From Tieghemiomyces parasiticus (Eukaryota > Kickxellomycota > Dimargaritomycetes > Dimargaritales > Dimargaritaceae): a stretch of DNA of 64,000 nucleotides. The stretch's first letter is position 1. Each line of letters starts with the position of its first letter. A program made the position numbers and the translations under genes. The notes under the pieces are model-generated. The model saw nothing but the letters and a program-made list of their open reading frames with translations. It searched no databases and was not told the DNA's origin. The stretch is from assembly GCA_027575765.1 (NCBI GenBank), contig JANBPT010000012.1:62001-126000 (forward strand). Direction: 5' to 3'. Positions 46,065 through 57,156 of the stretch are shown one piece after another.

Positions 46065-46159
46065 ATGTCGGGTTACTCGTCATTTAGTGACCTGTCGGAC
46101 TCGTCCGTGACGCAGTCTGCTATGGTCGACGCACTCATGTCGCGGGTGGGCTCTCGAAT
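46065..46159 (+). CDS. Candidate first exon, unknown protein
   Basis: An ATG after a CT-rich leader opens MSGYSSFSDLSDSSVTQSAM and continues to GSR. It is followed directly by a GTAAGT donor at 46160 (phase 2). No downstream acceptor with a compatible frame was found nearby, so this could be the start of a gene whose next exon is further on, or a chance frame. Confidence 0.25.
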
Positions 46160-47744
46160 GTAAGTAGTGATTCTTATCACTCGGTAGGGCGTAAATCATG
46201 AGCCAGCCTGCCCATTTTCCGAACTGGACAGATCTGTACCCTCTTCTACCCATTAGAAGACTATAGAAGTGCACTTTAAGCCGGGGATGTTGCTGAACTC
46301 ATGGACGGCGTCTATCGACTATGGCCTCCATACTACGTTACTGACCTATTGCCTACTGATGACCCCGTCTTTGCTTACCTCCTCCTTCCCCCCACTACTT
46401 CACACCCCCGCACCCTGGCCGGTGGTTATCAAACACGGGCCAATCATCGTTGTTCCCATTCCCGTTTTAGGTCTTTATTCGCAAAAAAGAGCCAGTTTTT
46501 TTCGTGGAAGAATTAAGCCATCGTCACTTGGCACCGAGAGGCATCCGGAGGGGGGCTGCCCCCCCCCTATCGCGCTGTTGCGGTTGCCATTCTCTGCCCT
46601 TCGGTATTCGGAAGCAGCCATACCTATGAAACATATTTATAGATTCCCAGGCTCGGAACCCCGACCATGTCATGGCCGTTACTTGCCCGTCCAGCCCGTC
46701 ACCCTTGACCGCCTGGCTGTCGCGAAATCCTGTACCATAATAATAACCATCCCCCAATCTCCAAAAAAAAAAGTATACCGGTCTCGGAGGTAGCTTTGGT
46801 TTGCCCTCACATAGGAACTAACTCTATAAACAACTATGGACGAGTCGGTTGAGGAAGAAGGTGGTGATCTCGCAACTACATATCTCCAAAGCAGCCACTC
46901 ACATCCCTCTCCTTAGGAAAATAAGCCTAAATATTACAGACAAAGTACTAACGATCGCAGTGAACCCGGGAAAAAAAAACACATCAAGTAACCAAGTTTC
47001 AGAACAACGGGTTTGGTAATGATCGACGTCTATATATTGGGACAATTCAGTTTCCACCGGTTTGACTGAGGTGGCCACTAGCGGGCCAGGACGGGGGGCA
47101 TAAGTAGACGAGTGAAGGCGCCAGGAGTGGGTTGGCCGAAAACAGTGTGAAATGGTGACTGGGACCGCGATGGAGACCGGTTAATTGTGGTGTTAAGACG
47201 GAAGGAGACCAGAATAGTCTTCCAGAAGAGATTGTAATGTAGGTGTGCGGGGAGGGAGAGAGAAAGAGAGAGAGAGTCCTGAAAGGAACCATGGCCAGTC
47301 CGCCATTGAGGGAAGGGGGGAGATACAGTGTCTTGACCGAAAGTCTCCAACCGGAATGGATGGCTTGGTCTTGGTTCCGAAATGTACACTGGTTAGATGG
47401 GGAGGGGCGTGGTGATTTACTTGGGAGCAAGGAAAGGCCAACCGGTTTGCTGTATCGGGTCGGAAGATAGAGTGCGGAGATAAGGCAATGGAAAAGACAG
47501 GTGTGGCTGACGGATGTCAGCATTAGGAAGTCCCCGAATGATATGCTCAAGTGGGTTATATGGTAGACGGATCAACCAAAGTGAGCACCATTGCCATGGT
47601 TTAGAACTCTGTAAGCTAAAACCCGATAACACACCGAGAGACGTTGAGTGGCCTGTCGAGCCAAGTATGGAGAGGGCAGGATCCACTCCCTCCCTCCTCC
47701 TCTCCTCCCGAGTTACGAACTGGTTGGCAATGGGCGGAACCTAG

Positions 47745-47871
47745 ATACCGCAGACTGGCGCATCAAGTCGTCCCCGACGAGGCCAAGTCACTTAATCAGT
47801 TGTCAACTCTAAATAGTCACGAACTCCGACGCCGTTTTCCAACCGACCTCTTCTACTCCACTCCCTTCTAC
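47745..47871 (+). CDS. Candidate internal exon, unknown protein
   Basis: It lies between a CTAG acceptor and a GTAGAG donor. The segment reads YRRLAHQVVPDEAKSLNQLS then HELRRRFPTDLFYSTPFY, a balanced, protein-like composition. The other two frames contain stops. Family not recognised. Confidence 0.25.
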
Positions 47872-48116
47872 GTAGAGAGGCGCGTAGCCACTCCCTCTCC
47901 CGCTCCCCCCTGAATACGCTACCAAATGACTCGTCATCGCCATTTGAAGAAGGAATCAGCCTCTCCCCTGGCTTCCTCCTTGGTTGAAACCCTTCCCCTC
48001 CACACCCCCCTACCTACTGACCTTCCTTCCCCCCCCCTGCGCCGCAATATTTGGCATTGCGGTGCATAGCAATCGTTCCATTTAATTATGTGTCTCGCTG
48101 CGGAACTCTCGCACAG

Positions 48117-48530
48117 CCGACTCCCTTGCGGTCTACCAGTACCTCTTTGTTGGGACGGCCCCGCTCAGCCGTCCTTTCCTTCCTACCTTTCATTTCGAGC
48201 AGGCGCTAAAGCAGGTAAACCAGAACAGGGTACAGGACATGATAGTCAGGGAGGAGGAGGGGAAGAGGTGTTCGGCTAATGGAAACGGAAGCTTGGATTT
48301 CATGACTTGGAGGTGATGGAAACGGTGAGTGGGATTCGCACAAATATTAATTAATTAAACCACGCCCCTCCCTAGCCACTATGGAATCCTAGCCACGGTT
48401 CCGGGAATACTTTTTCTCCTTTAATTACCATTTGACCTCAGCCACTGGCCCCGACCATTGCCGTGTTTGGGCCCGGGTGGAAAACACCAGCCTTTGTTTA
48501 TGACTTCCTCGTCCTCGCTGTCTGTAGATT
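48117..48530 (+). CDS. Candidate exon pair, weakly DDT-like
   Basis: Exon 48117..48214 (CACAG acceptor, GTAAAC donor) reads DSLAVYQYLFVGTAPLSRPF and LPTFHFEQALKQ. A CTCAG acceptor at 48441 opens PLAPTIAVFGPGWKTPAF in the same phase. The pattern of a hydrophobic helix, then FLPTFHFEQAL, loosely recalls the DDT domain of chromatin remodelling subunits, but this is a weak visual resemblance. The end of the second exon is not fixed. Confidence 0.25.
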
Positions 48531-48960
48531 GGCCATAAGTCACGCCACAGTAGCAGCTGTCATTTTGCCGGCCGCAGTACCGTCCTACACAGCGATGGGT
48601 GGTCGATACCCAGATGTACCCTTGAGATTAACGTTTAAGGGACCTGACCATATACTCCCTCCCGATTTCATGACTGGAGAGATACCTCCCCATTAAAAAA
48701 TGTGCCGGTGTGGTGCGGCACTGGTAGAGAGCTGTAGAGAGAGGGTGGGTGAGTGGGGGGGGGGAAAGTGCAGAAGCAGCAGTAATAGCCGCCAATTCAA
48801 TCCCCCCCAGAATGGTTGGTGCACAGGTTGATGTCAATGGCCTCCACGGCGTTGGCGGGACGGCATTTAGGCCTTAATGTCATACTCTCGATTCATTACT
48901 ACCAGCGCCAAACAGAAATGATCTCCAACAGCCACCCCCTCCCTTCACTGTACACTCCGG

Positions 48961-49161
48961 GTGGCACCGATTGAACTGCGTACACCCCTTGTCGCCACTC
49001 TGCACTGTAATATACCCTCAACATTACTCCACATACCAGGTATCAGTGCCCGGTCTACCGCCATTCAACTGCAGGCGGAGCAGGGCCGCCCCGTGCCTCT
49101 GCTTCACCAGTTCCGTGTCCCATTCGCAATGAAGGGAGTATGTATACTCCACCAGGTTATC
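48961..49161 (+). CDS. Candidate exon, unknown protein
   Basis: An open segment reads VAPIELRTPLVATLHCNIPS, then ISARSTAIQLQAEQGRPVPL and HQFRVPFAMKGVCILHQ. Composition is balanced and the other frames are interrupted. Borders are uncertain. It may belong to the same gene as the exon pair at 48.1-48.5 kb. Confidence 0.2.
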
Positions 49162-51731
49162 GGCTGGGGACGTTACATTGGCAAGGTACAGCTGAGAAAA
49201 CACGTCAATGAAGGAGGAGGAGGGAGGGTGAGGAGAGTAAGAATGGGCACGCCGGCTGAGTAGGCCAAATACGCTACCAAGGGTTAGGCGCTGCGGAAAA
49301 CTGCACCGTCATCAACACTCACCTACTCACTGTCTCCCCCGCCACATCCCATTTAAGACCACCTGCTGTATGGTGTAAAATTTGGGCACTAGTGTTGACC
49401 AAGGTGGGGGCCCTTTCATCCGCCATTGCCGCGGCCGCGAGCCGGGTAGCACATGGCCCCAGTGCAGTGTCCTGGGTAACGACTGTGCCTTCTGCCTGCT
49501 TGTTGAAGGCAGTGTTTACGCAGAATCCATAGTAGTGACTCCCAAGCGGACCTGTGGAGAACGCTGCAGGTTGAGGGTGAGTAGGCGAGTGATGGCTGCA
49601 TGACGACCTGGCCATCAGGCGCTACGGTAGCCCTGGCCTCTGACTTGGCTCACTCTTCCGGGCAGAAGGGACAGGGATGTTGCCGAAACTTATCCTGCCT
49701 TAAGAGCAAAAATGGCACTCGGAGCCAATGCTATCGTATTTGGCACCACCCCCTCTCTCTCCTTCATCTACACCTGCGTTCAAGCGGATGCCTTTCGGGA
49801 GGATCGACAGGGGGGCGAGACGACTACGCCTCAGGGCCGCACAAAAAGCCCCAAGGCAGACATGGGTGCGGCAATAAAGCGCCGGATCACCACGCGGGCG
49901 TCATGACAAGGCCTAAACGGGGGTGTCCCTGGTATTGGTGCGCCAGACCATTGGAACGGCCATGACCGACCCCAAAGGAGTCCCTGGTCGCCACGGTTAC
50001 ACGGTTTCAAGTGCCGCTACATGCCCGCTTCTGCTTACAAAGGAGCAAGGGGTGGGTGAGGCCACTGTCATCCATGGGTGCTCGGTCGGCCCCCCAGTGG
50101 AAATGGTGTGGACACCATGCTCCTTCGGACTTGGGAGGTCGCTGGCGAGGCTGCGGGTGTATCGGCCACACAACGCTCGGAGCACGGTTACGCTGGCCAC
50201 CCAGGGCCGCCGGCCGGGATGAAGCCACGATTCCCAATGGCGGCGGCCCCAGGTGCGAGGGAAGAGAGCGGCGGAAGGGGGGCGGGCAGCGTCCTTCTGG
50301 CCGGCCGCCCCCTTTGGCGCCCCGCCTCCGCCCCCCGGCATTGTCCATGGGCTGATAACAAAGCGCTGACCGTGTAGAGAAGGTCGGTGTGCCAGCGTGG
50401 CCGGTAGGCAGACAAACCCATTTGACCCGTTTGGAACGGCTGGAAAGGAGACAGTGAGGAGGCACAGGGCCATTGGCCTTCCCACGGCTGCCACCCACCA
50501 GTTTGAACCCACAGCCTCCTCCTGACGCGCGCCTGTGCGTAGGGAATTCCGGAATGCCGCCTTTCCGCTTGTCTCCCTTTCCTCCCTTTAGGACGATACA
50601 TTGCATTTGTGCTTCTAGCCAACCCGTTCCTTCAAGCGACGTCCCGCAAGCGCGCCCTCCTGATGCCGAAACCCCCCTCCCATCGCCCCCCAAAGAGGGT
50701 AGCGATGCAAGACGGGGGACCTTTTCCAACACGGCTATTGTTCTCGCTGCAGCCCGGCCCCCCTCTTTCTGCCGCCCCTATCCCTGTGCTCCTGCGCCTA
50801 TCAGTAGGGCTTGGCGATATCGATCCAGAGTGCCGCCTGCGGGCTCAGCAGCCGAGTCCTCTCGGGCCATTGGCACGGACGGACAATCCCTGGCCAAGGC
50901 TTACGGCGCTGCCAGCTGGCCTGGATGGGGGATGGTTGATCTGTCTGGGCCCTACAAGGCCAGCAAATTCGTTGCTTTTGGTGTAACTCGTGCCGACCGG
51001 GCAATCTCCTTCTCCGCATGCGGGGGTTTCATCGTCACCCCACTATTTTTCTCCTCATTCAGGGTCAGTTGCAACTTTTTTTTTTGGTTTGATTAGCCAC
51101 TCCGAGCGCCCTGTTTCCCCTCCTCCCCATTGTCAACTTCTCCACACTCGTCCTCAACCCCCATGCCCCCCTCCCTTCCCTCTGCCTCCGCTAGCTTAGG
51201 CCCGGCCCCAGCTGGTGACGCACCCGAACCGTGCTCACTGACGGTAGAGGCCCTATTGCGACGTGATAAGGCGTAGGGGGGATGGACGACGAAGCCACCC
51301 GGCGAGGCAGGGGTGGGAAGGCGGCCGGCAGGGTATAAAAATGGTCGACGGTTCACCTTCCTCTACAAGCTGCTAGCCCTGCACGACCCTTCAGCCTTGC
51401 TGGACACACTTCTTTCCCTTACGTTCCCCTAGATTACCCTCTCCCTTCCTGTTTGGGCGACGGATCATTCTACCTCCCTCGTCCTTCGATAAAATACTCC
51501 AGACCTGCAACCTCTCATTCACCGCGGTCATCCGCCCTGCCCGCCAAAGCCACATTGTGCACACCGACGAGCTGCAGCCTTACTGCCTTATCGCGCGGTC
51601 TATCCCATCGCACTCTTACCCGCCAGCCATTACCACCGCCTGAGCCCCCCCCCCCAACGCCGAGAGTGACAGCGTAAGTAAAGCATGGCTCCGGCTGTCA
51701 CTTCCATCCACTAAATTGTATTTGTCCCTAG

Positions 51732-51953
51732 GTAGGGGTGTGGTTCCTGGCCAGCCACTTGTCGCCCTCCCTATCTCCTGAGGAGGGAGGGGGGTTTATC
51801 TCGTACTACTCGATCCATCCCAACACAATTGAGAGCAGCCTGGCTCTCCTTTCGTTTCCGGCCAGCGCCCTGGTGTATCTCCTGGGCCTAGCAGCCGGCC
51901 GGCGGGCGGGCGTTCTTTCCCAAACGCTCGGTATCCCTTATAGATACACATGA
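51732..51953 (+). CDS. Candidate terminal exon with one hydrophobic segment
   Basis: After a CCTAG acceptor the frame reads VGVWFLASHLSPSLSPEEGG, then FISYYSIHPNTIESSLALLS and FPASALVYLLGLAAGRRAG, ending in PYRYT and TGA. The stretch SLALLSFPASALVYLLGLAA could be a membrane helix. No family recognised. Confidence 0.25.
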   Translation, partial: VGVWFLASHLSPSLSPEEGGGFISYYSIHPNTIESSLALLSFPASALVYLLGLAAGRRAGVLSQTLGIPYRYT

Positions 51954-52766
51954 TAGTATATCCACTTCTCCAGGTCAATGAGGGGGGGGGCAGGTTGACC
52001 GTTGGTGTTATTCTTTGTCACTATCTAGCCCCGAGCGTATTTGTTGAATGCTATCGCCCCTTCACAATGAGGAACGCATACCTCCTAGTCTGGAGCAAGG
52101 GAAAACTGGCCATCGTGTCACTAACCATACCCCCTCCTTAATGCATTCTCTCTCCCCCCCTCCCCTTGACACCCGCTACCCTGACCATCTCGAACGCTAT
52201 ATGCCCTCACTTCGCACGTACGACCCATTACTCTGCCTGACCGCATATATCCACGGTGCAGTAGAGTTATCATCTCACCCTTCTACGTCCATTATTTAGT
52301 ATGTGAGCGGCCTACTGTTTTCGCTCGTTCTATAGTAGATTCAACAGGAATGCCGCATACATGGCTCTAGTCCTGTCGCCATGGCTTCCGTTCGTGTGTT
52401 TTTGTTCGCTGGTATGGCTGACCGAAGTCGTTAGAGTCCGTTACACATAGCCAGTTTCGAGACCTCAGTCCAACAGCTAACCTTATTTATACCAACATCC
52501 TACCGACGATTCAATGTAATTTCCAGCCCTCATCGCTTCCTTCTCGTGTCACCTTTGATGGTTCACTGGGTCACTGGGTAGCCCGTTGCCATGCCAACAT
52601 ACGCCCTCCCTCTCGAATATTCAACCAGCTACCAGCCCCTTTCTCAAAGCCGCGGCGCCACAGTTGACGGCCCGGCCTGTCCGCTGACCTACGTTGAGGT
52701 CCCCGCCTTCCCTCTATTTCTATCATTCCCTCGGGCACGCCACTCCCCTCTGGGTCGCCTCTGACT

Positions 52767-54844
52767 ATGCACGTCGCCATCCTCAACACACGGGTCCGTA
52801 TTCTAAGTTTTCCCAAAGAGAACTTACCGATATGGTCCCACGACATCATCAACCTCCTCTACCGTCCACCAAGGTAAGTCTGTACATCATTGATCGGTAC
52901 CATCGTTAGTATACTTGAGAGCGGTGAGGGGGTGAGCCGCCTGCGTCCCAGGGAGGTTCCCGTGCTGACCTGTAGGCGATACACGGACTGAGAAGAACTA
53001 CATGACGCTTGTCACCCCTCCCAGGCTAAAGGCGTTCGTCGTGGCTTTTACTGCCAGCAGGGGGTAAAAACCCTTGGGGGGGGCGAGAGCGGATATCGGC
53101 CCGCTCATTCACCTTTCTACTTCACCCCTTCCTGCGAGACTTCCCAAGGGGCGTGTCTATGTCACTTTCTCCCCCCCCTCCTTGCTCGTGGTAAAATCGG
53201 CCGTTGCCATTGGTAGTTCATCAGTCATCTCTGTAGCCTATGAGGTCCATGTATGACTCGACTTTTAAATCTACCCACTATATCTCATAATTCTAACCCG
53301 CCATCCTGTTCTCTTCCCCCTCCCTTCACAGATCGGGCTACCGACAGGAAGAGCCGTTCTTTTCCTTGACGCAGAACTCCATCGAATGGTGTCTGGTGGC
53401 GTCCACCCAGGCTTTCGCAGATGGCTTCCACATTCCTCGCCAGGCCCGGTTCCCGCGTGGCTCGGGACGACCGTACTCACTGACCCGTGATATGTACTAT
53501 GTGGTGCAGGTCGTTGACAACGACGAGACTGGTAAGCTCGGTATTTTCCCTGTGGCTGGTGTCAATGCCGACGTTGCCAGCCCAGGAGACTTTTCCACTC
53601 GCACCTTGGTAAACATCGTTAATCGCTTTGGCAGACCACTATATAGTCAGCCGTGGAGAAGTTTCTGGCCCACCGTGGACAGTTTGTTAAATATTATAAC
53701 GCTGCTAACGACTGCAACTCCTTGCGCTATCCACCCTATCCTGTGAACAGAGCAAACAAACCGACCCATCGTCGAAATGTCTGCGGACTTTTCCGACGCC
53801 GGTATCACCATCATGTACATTTCCACCTACCAGACGGACTTCATGCTGGTAAGTTTCTGACACGCAGTAGTAGCTTCTGTAGTGACCGCAACCAGTGGCC
53901 CGTGGCTATGTATCGAAACATAGTCCCATGTAGGCTGACTCCTCGATATCTTCTTTATCAATCCGATACCCTATACCCCTCCATTGTACCGTTTCTGCAT
54001 CCGCCCTTGGAACCACCAGATTAAACAGCGTGACCTGCGTGAAGCGGTTACCATCTGGTTGCGCAACGCTTACAACGTCACCGGCCTGGAAGAGCTGCAG
54101 CCCTGGAATGACGACGTGGAGATTTTGCGCAATGGGCAGGTCCCTCATCCGACCGACCGCGTGATTGGTACCCGAGAGGGCATGGACGGTCCCGCAGACC
54201 AGCTCGAAGGCCCGGCCTTGGATGAACAGGTCTCGGCCGAGATCTCATTTGATCACGAGCCCACGGAGCCCCCCGTGGTTGAGCCTCCACCACCCCCACC
54301 ACTTCCGGCGCCACAGCCGGCCAGCTTGTCCATCATGGACTTCCGGGTGCGCCAAGTGTCGCCTCCGTACCACCGCCGCTACGACTGGATCTACAGTTTT
54401 ATGAGCGCCCTGTTCTTTCCCCGCACCATGGGGCTCCGTCCGCACCTAGTCCGGTTCATGTCGTACGTGGCTGCCGGTGAGGAAATCTCCCTCACCGCCC
54501 CGCACGACTTTCTGGCCTGCCTAGACCCAGAGTATAACGACCCGGACTCCCGCCCGCAGTATTTCCGGCTCTTTGAGATCCTCTACCGTAACAACCTCAG
54601 CCGCTCCGGTCTGGTCTACGACATGTCGCGGCGCATGGCCGACGCGGATATCGACCTCATGTATGTCAGCACCTACCATACCGCCTGCCTAATGGTGCCC
54701 GAGCGCGACTTTGTCACCGCCAGGGGTATCCTCGACTCACACCAGCATATCCAAAGTACCCCGGATGCCAGTGATAGTGGGGATGAGGGCGGTGATGATG
54801 ACTGTTTGTCGCAGCCCCCCACGGGCCCCATTCGTCGAGTCTGA
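52767..54844 (+). CDS. CASTOR/GATS-like ACT-domain protein (putative amino-acid sensor)
   Basis: Six exons, 52767..52873, 53025..53063, 53332..53608, 53647..53685, 53753..53848 and 54020..54844, keep frame and give 460 residues. Animal CASTOR1 (about 330 residues) binds arginine through its ACT domains and releases inhibition of the TORC1 regulator GATOR2. The N-terminus MHVAILNTRVRILSFPKENL plus IWSHDIINLLYR, then EEPFFSLTQNSIEWCLVA, follow CASTOR order. The key pair is ADFSDAGITIMYISTYQTDF (about 165-185) and its repeat ADADIDLMYVSTYHTACLMV near 393. Extra material is an acidic/Pro-rich insert (about 230-300, with PPPPPPLPAP) and an acidic tail. Exons 2, 3, 5 and 6 are well supported; the small exon 4 and its borders (donor GTTAAA, second AG of CAGAG) are tentative. 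Confidence 0.8.
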
Positions 54845-55775
54845 GCGCATACGCCGGCCGTATTCCGGCCATCAACTACCACTCATCGGCCTCCATACTC
54901 TTTCATGCCGCCTGGCCTCTGCCTGTATCTACTACTATGGTTTTTACTTCGTCATTCGGTTTCCTTCTGGTCTCGGCCTTGACCGGCCACTCTCTATTAT
55001 CTCGTGAGTAGAACATTTCTGTTCAACCATTAAGCCCTCTCCTATATGTCGTCCGCGTCTTTCTTTATCCTTTAAACCTGCATTTACTATCATCCTTCTT
55101 TCTGGCATTGTCCACCTCCGCGTGGTGTGCCCATTATTTTCAGTACAATAAATCCATTCAAATCGCGACTCCGGCATGCTACATGTAGGATGCAAGTTGC
55201 TCGGGTTGAATATATATATTCCATAATGTTAAACTGCGTACGCTTAACCTAATCACCAATTTATATACATCCATATATTGGGAGTACACATGTTCCACTA
55301 AATCGGGAGGGGGGAGGTGACTTAAACATCCCTGACGGCTGTGCGTGGCCCTACCCTATTTATACTACCATATTCAACGCCTTTGCCAAGCTGCAATTAA
55401 TAGAGGCTTCATTGGCAGGTAGTTTCCGTTATGCATCGTACCTGTCGAATTTTTGAATCTGCCGCCTCATGCCTAGTGTAGTAGCACGGAATGAATTGAT
55501 CGCCCAAACCTTCGTTGCCGAACCTATCCTGAGAGCCCAATGTGTACACCCGCCCTTCCCCGAAGGTGTTGGGACTGTGGCGATGATGAGCGATGGTAGG
55601 TGGTATAATGAATCTTATTTTTTAACGGAGACTGTATAGAAAATGTGCCAAGTTCAGGTTTCCTCCAATCTGAATGGCGTCGATTTGATTTAATTTCCAT
55701 CACTCTGTACCACTTGGTGAGCTCTTTTTGCCCGGCTATCAAAGCAGGGTTGAAAATCATTGCGCTGAAGCCTGG
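54845..55775. other. Intergenic, AT-richer, no gene seen
   Basis: This is the 3' region of the CASTOR-like gene, with TATATATAT around 55,211-55,219. It borders the transposon relic. No gene or terminal inverted repeat was identified by eye. Confidence 0.5.
55147..55152 (+). terminator. Poly(A) signal candidate for the CASTOR-like gene
   Basis: AATAAA lies about 300 nt after the stop codon on the coding strand. Confidence 0.4.
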
Positions 55776-56590
55776 TTAGCTCAATTGCCAAGCATCCACA
55801 GCCCGCCTCCAGAATAGTGGCCTTCCTATCACACAGCCGTCCTTTAACATCCCTGAGTAACTAGAAGTCGCAGAGGTGGAGGAAGTTAGGTCAGGGACTG
55901 TAAGCAGTTTGAGTATAGAGGCGGAAATGTAGACCTGGGTAGCTGCAGTACAATGTGGTGGGGCATTATCATGGTAGAGTTGTGAGGAATGACGGTCCAG
56001 ACTTCCACATGCCTCCTCCCAGACCTGGACCATGGGCATTAGCCCATATTTTACATAGGGTTTGGTGTAGTCCTTGGCACCAGGGGCTTGACACTCAGCT
56101 GTAATGGGCCACACTTGTTGAAAAAATATGGTCAGCATCATCTTGGGTGTGGTATGGCCTCAGTGGGTCTCAGTTGGGACAGGGCCACCTTTGGGACACC
56201 ACCTCCGGCGACTGGAGTCAGCAGGGGGGGGGAGGATCGTAAAGGTACACCCAGGTCTCCTCACCTGTGACAATGGAGTCCAGTAAGTAGTCACTGGCCC
56301 CATCAAATTTCTCCAGGAACTTTGTGGCAAAATGTACCTACTGGTGGGGCTGATCATTGGTGAGGGTGTGAGGGGAACCAGTGATTGAAGTAGCAGTGCA
56401 ACTCCAGGTCCCTGTGCAGAACATTGCGCATGGTACTAGAAGAGGTGTTGCCGGCATGGACTAGTTGTTCAACAGTCAGTCGAGGGTCTTCCTCCAACTA
56501 CCTCAGGGCCAAGGCCTCGTCATATTTGCCGATGTTGAATAACGTGCGGGCAGGCCGAGGCACATCTTCGAGACAGTAGTGGCTTGTAAA
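55776..56590 (-). pseudogene. Decayed Tc1/mariner-family transposase
   Basis: Reading leftward, fragments of a mariner-type transposase appear in the right order but in different frames. First is a helix-turn-helix-like part (LEEDPRLTVEQLVHAGNTSS, near 56,520-56,430). Next come KFLEKFDGASDYLLDSIVTG and EETWVYLYDP (56,320-56,235). The catalytic-core block LYHDNAPPHCTAATQVYISA (55,982-55,921) follows, then PDL and a shifted CDF block at about 55,885-55,860. A run of nine C (56,224-56,232, as G on plus) coincides with one frameshift; in-frame stops interrupt before and after. The first catalytic Asp position holds Glu (TGEETW). It is non-functional. Terminal repeats and the TA target duplication were not located. 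Confidence 0.8.
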
Positions 56591-57156
56591 ATAAATAAAT
56601 GCGGGTTAACCACCCGTTGACGGTGGAGCGGCTAGAGACAGCCAAGACCAGTAAGGCAGTCGGGTCGGACAATATCTATTAAGCATGGTGGCCCTCGGGA
56701 TATAAACGGTCAATGAGGACCCGCACATCACGGTTGGTACATTTTGGGCGCGGGGAAAGGAGAGGGGGGAAGATGGAGCCTTTAAAAGTGCACATGATGG
56801 AGAGGTTAATAGGTAGGCTACACAGGGAGAAATTATCCCATCATGATTAGGTTTAAACTGTTCGGTTGTTCGCCAGGGGTGTTTCCTGGCTTTATCTAGA
56901 GCACCAATGTCTGAGACTTCACGGTTCGCCGAACGCGAAAATTTATCACCTTTCCAATTATGAGCTAGCGGACTGTACACGCACGGTAGAATGGAACAGC
57001 GAAATGAAGTGGTCTAAATACATTAGGGTAGAGAGAAGTAACGAGGCTGCTAGCTACCGGCCTCGGGTGGGTGGGAGAGGAAACCCAAAAAAGCAGGTTG
57101 GGTAGGAGGAAATAGGCAGCTACCAAGAGTAGGGGGACGCTTGGCCTCCGCAGGTC
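56591..57156. other. Intergenic, no gene seen
   Basis: This lies between the transposon relic and the SMC2 stop codon. It likely includes the SMC2 3' UTR. Small open frames here have no support. Confidence 0.5.

Larger units (their letters stand above)
45762..52766. other. Unresolved 7 kb stretch, probably one or more intron-rich genes
   Basis: No long exon occurs, but several 90-210 base open segments on the plus strand have balanced amino-acid composition and good splice borders. The best are listed separately. I could not join them into one model or name a family. Between them are C runs (about 45,970, 46,559, 48,020, 51,640) and low-information sequence. Minus-strand frames of up to 241 codons near 50.0-50.7 kb look like compositional shadows. 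Confidence 0.4.

Noticed and set aside
47047..47550. A 167-codon minus-strand open frame, with overlapping frames that could be spliced.
   Set aside because: Composition is Ser/Pro/Leu-rich, the possible splice needs an intron of about 32 nt, and no family is recognisable.
49997..50732. A 241-codon minus-strand open frame.
   Set aside because: Translation is Gly/Pro/Arg-rich with no pattern, and overlaps other equally open frames on both strands, as expected from GC-rich sequence.
55760..55830. A tRNA-like string (GGTTAGCTCAATTG).
   Set aside because: The D-arm does not pair and there is no anticodon stem, T-loop or acceptor stem at the right distances. It overlaps the transposase relic.
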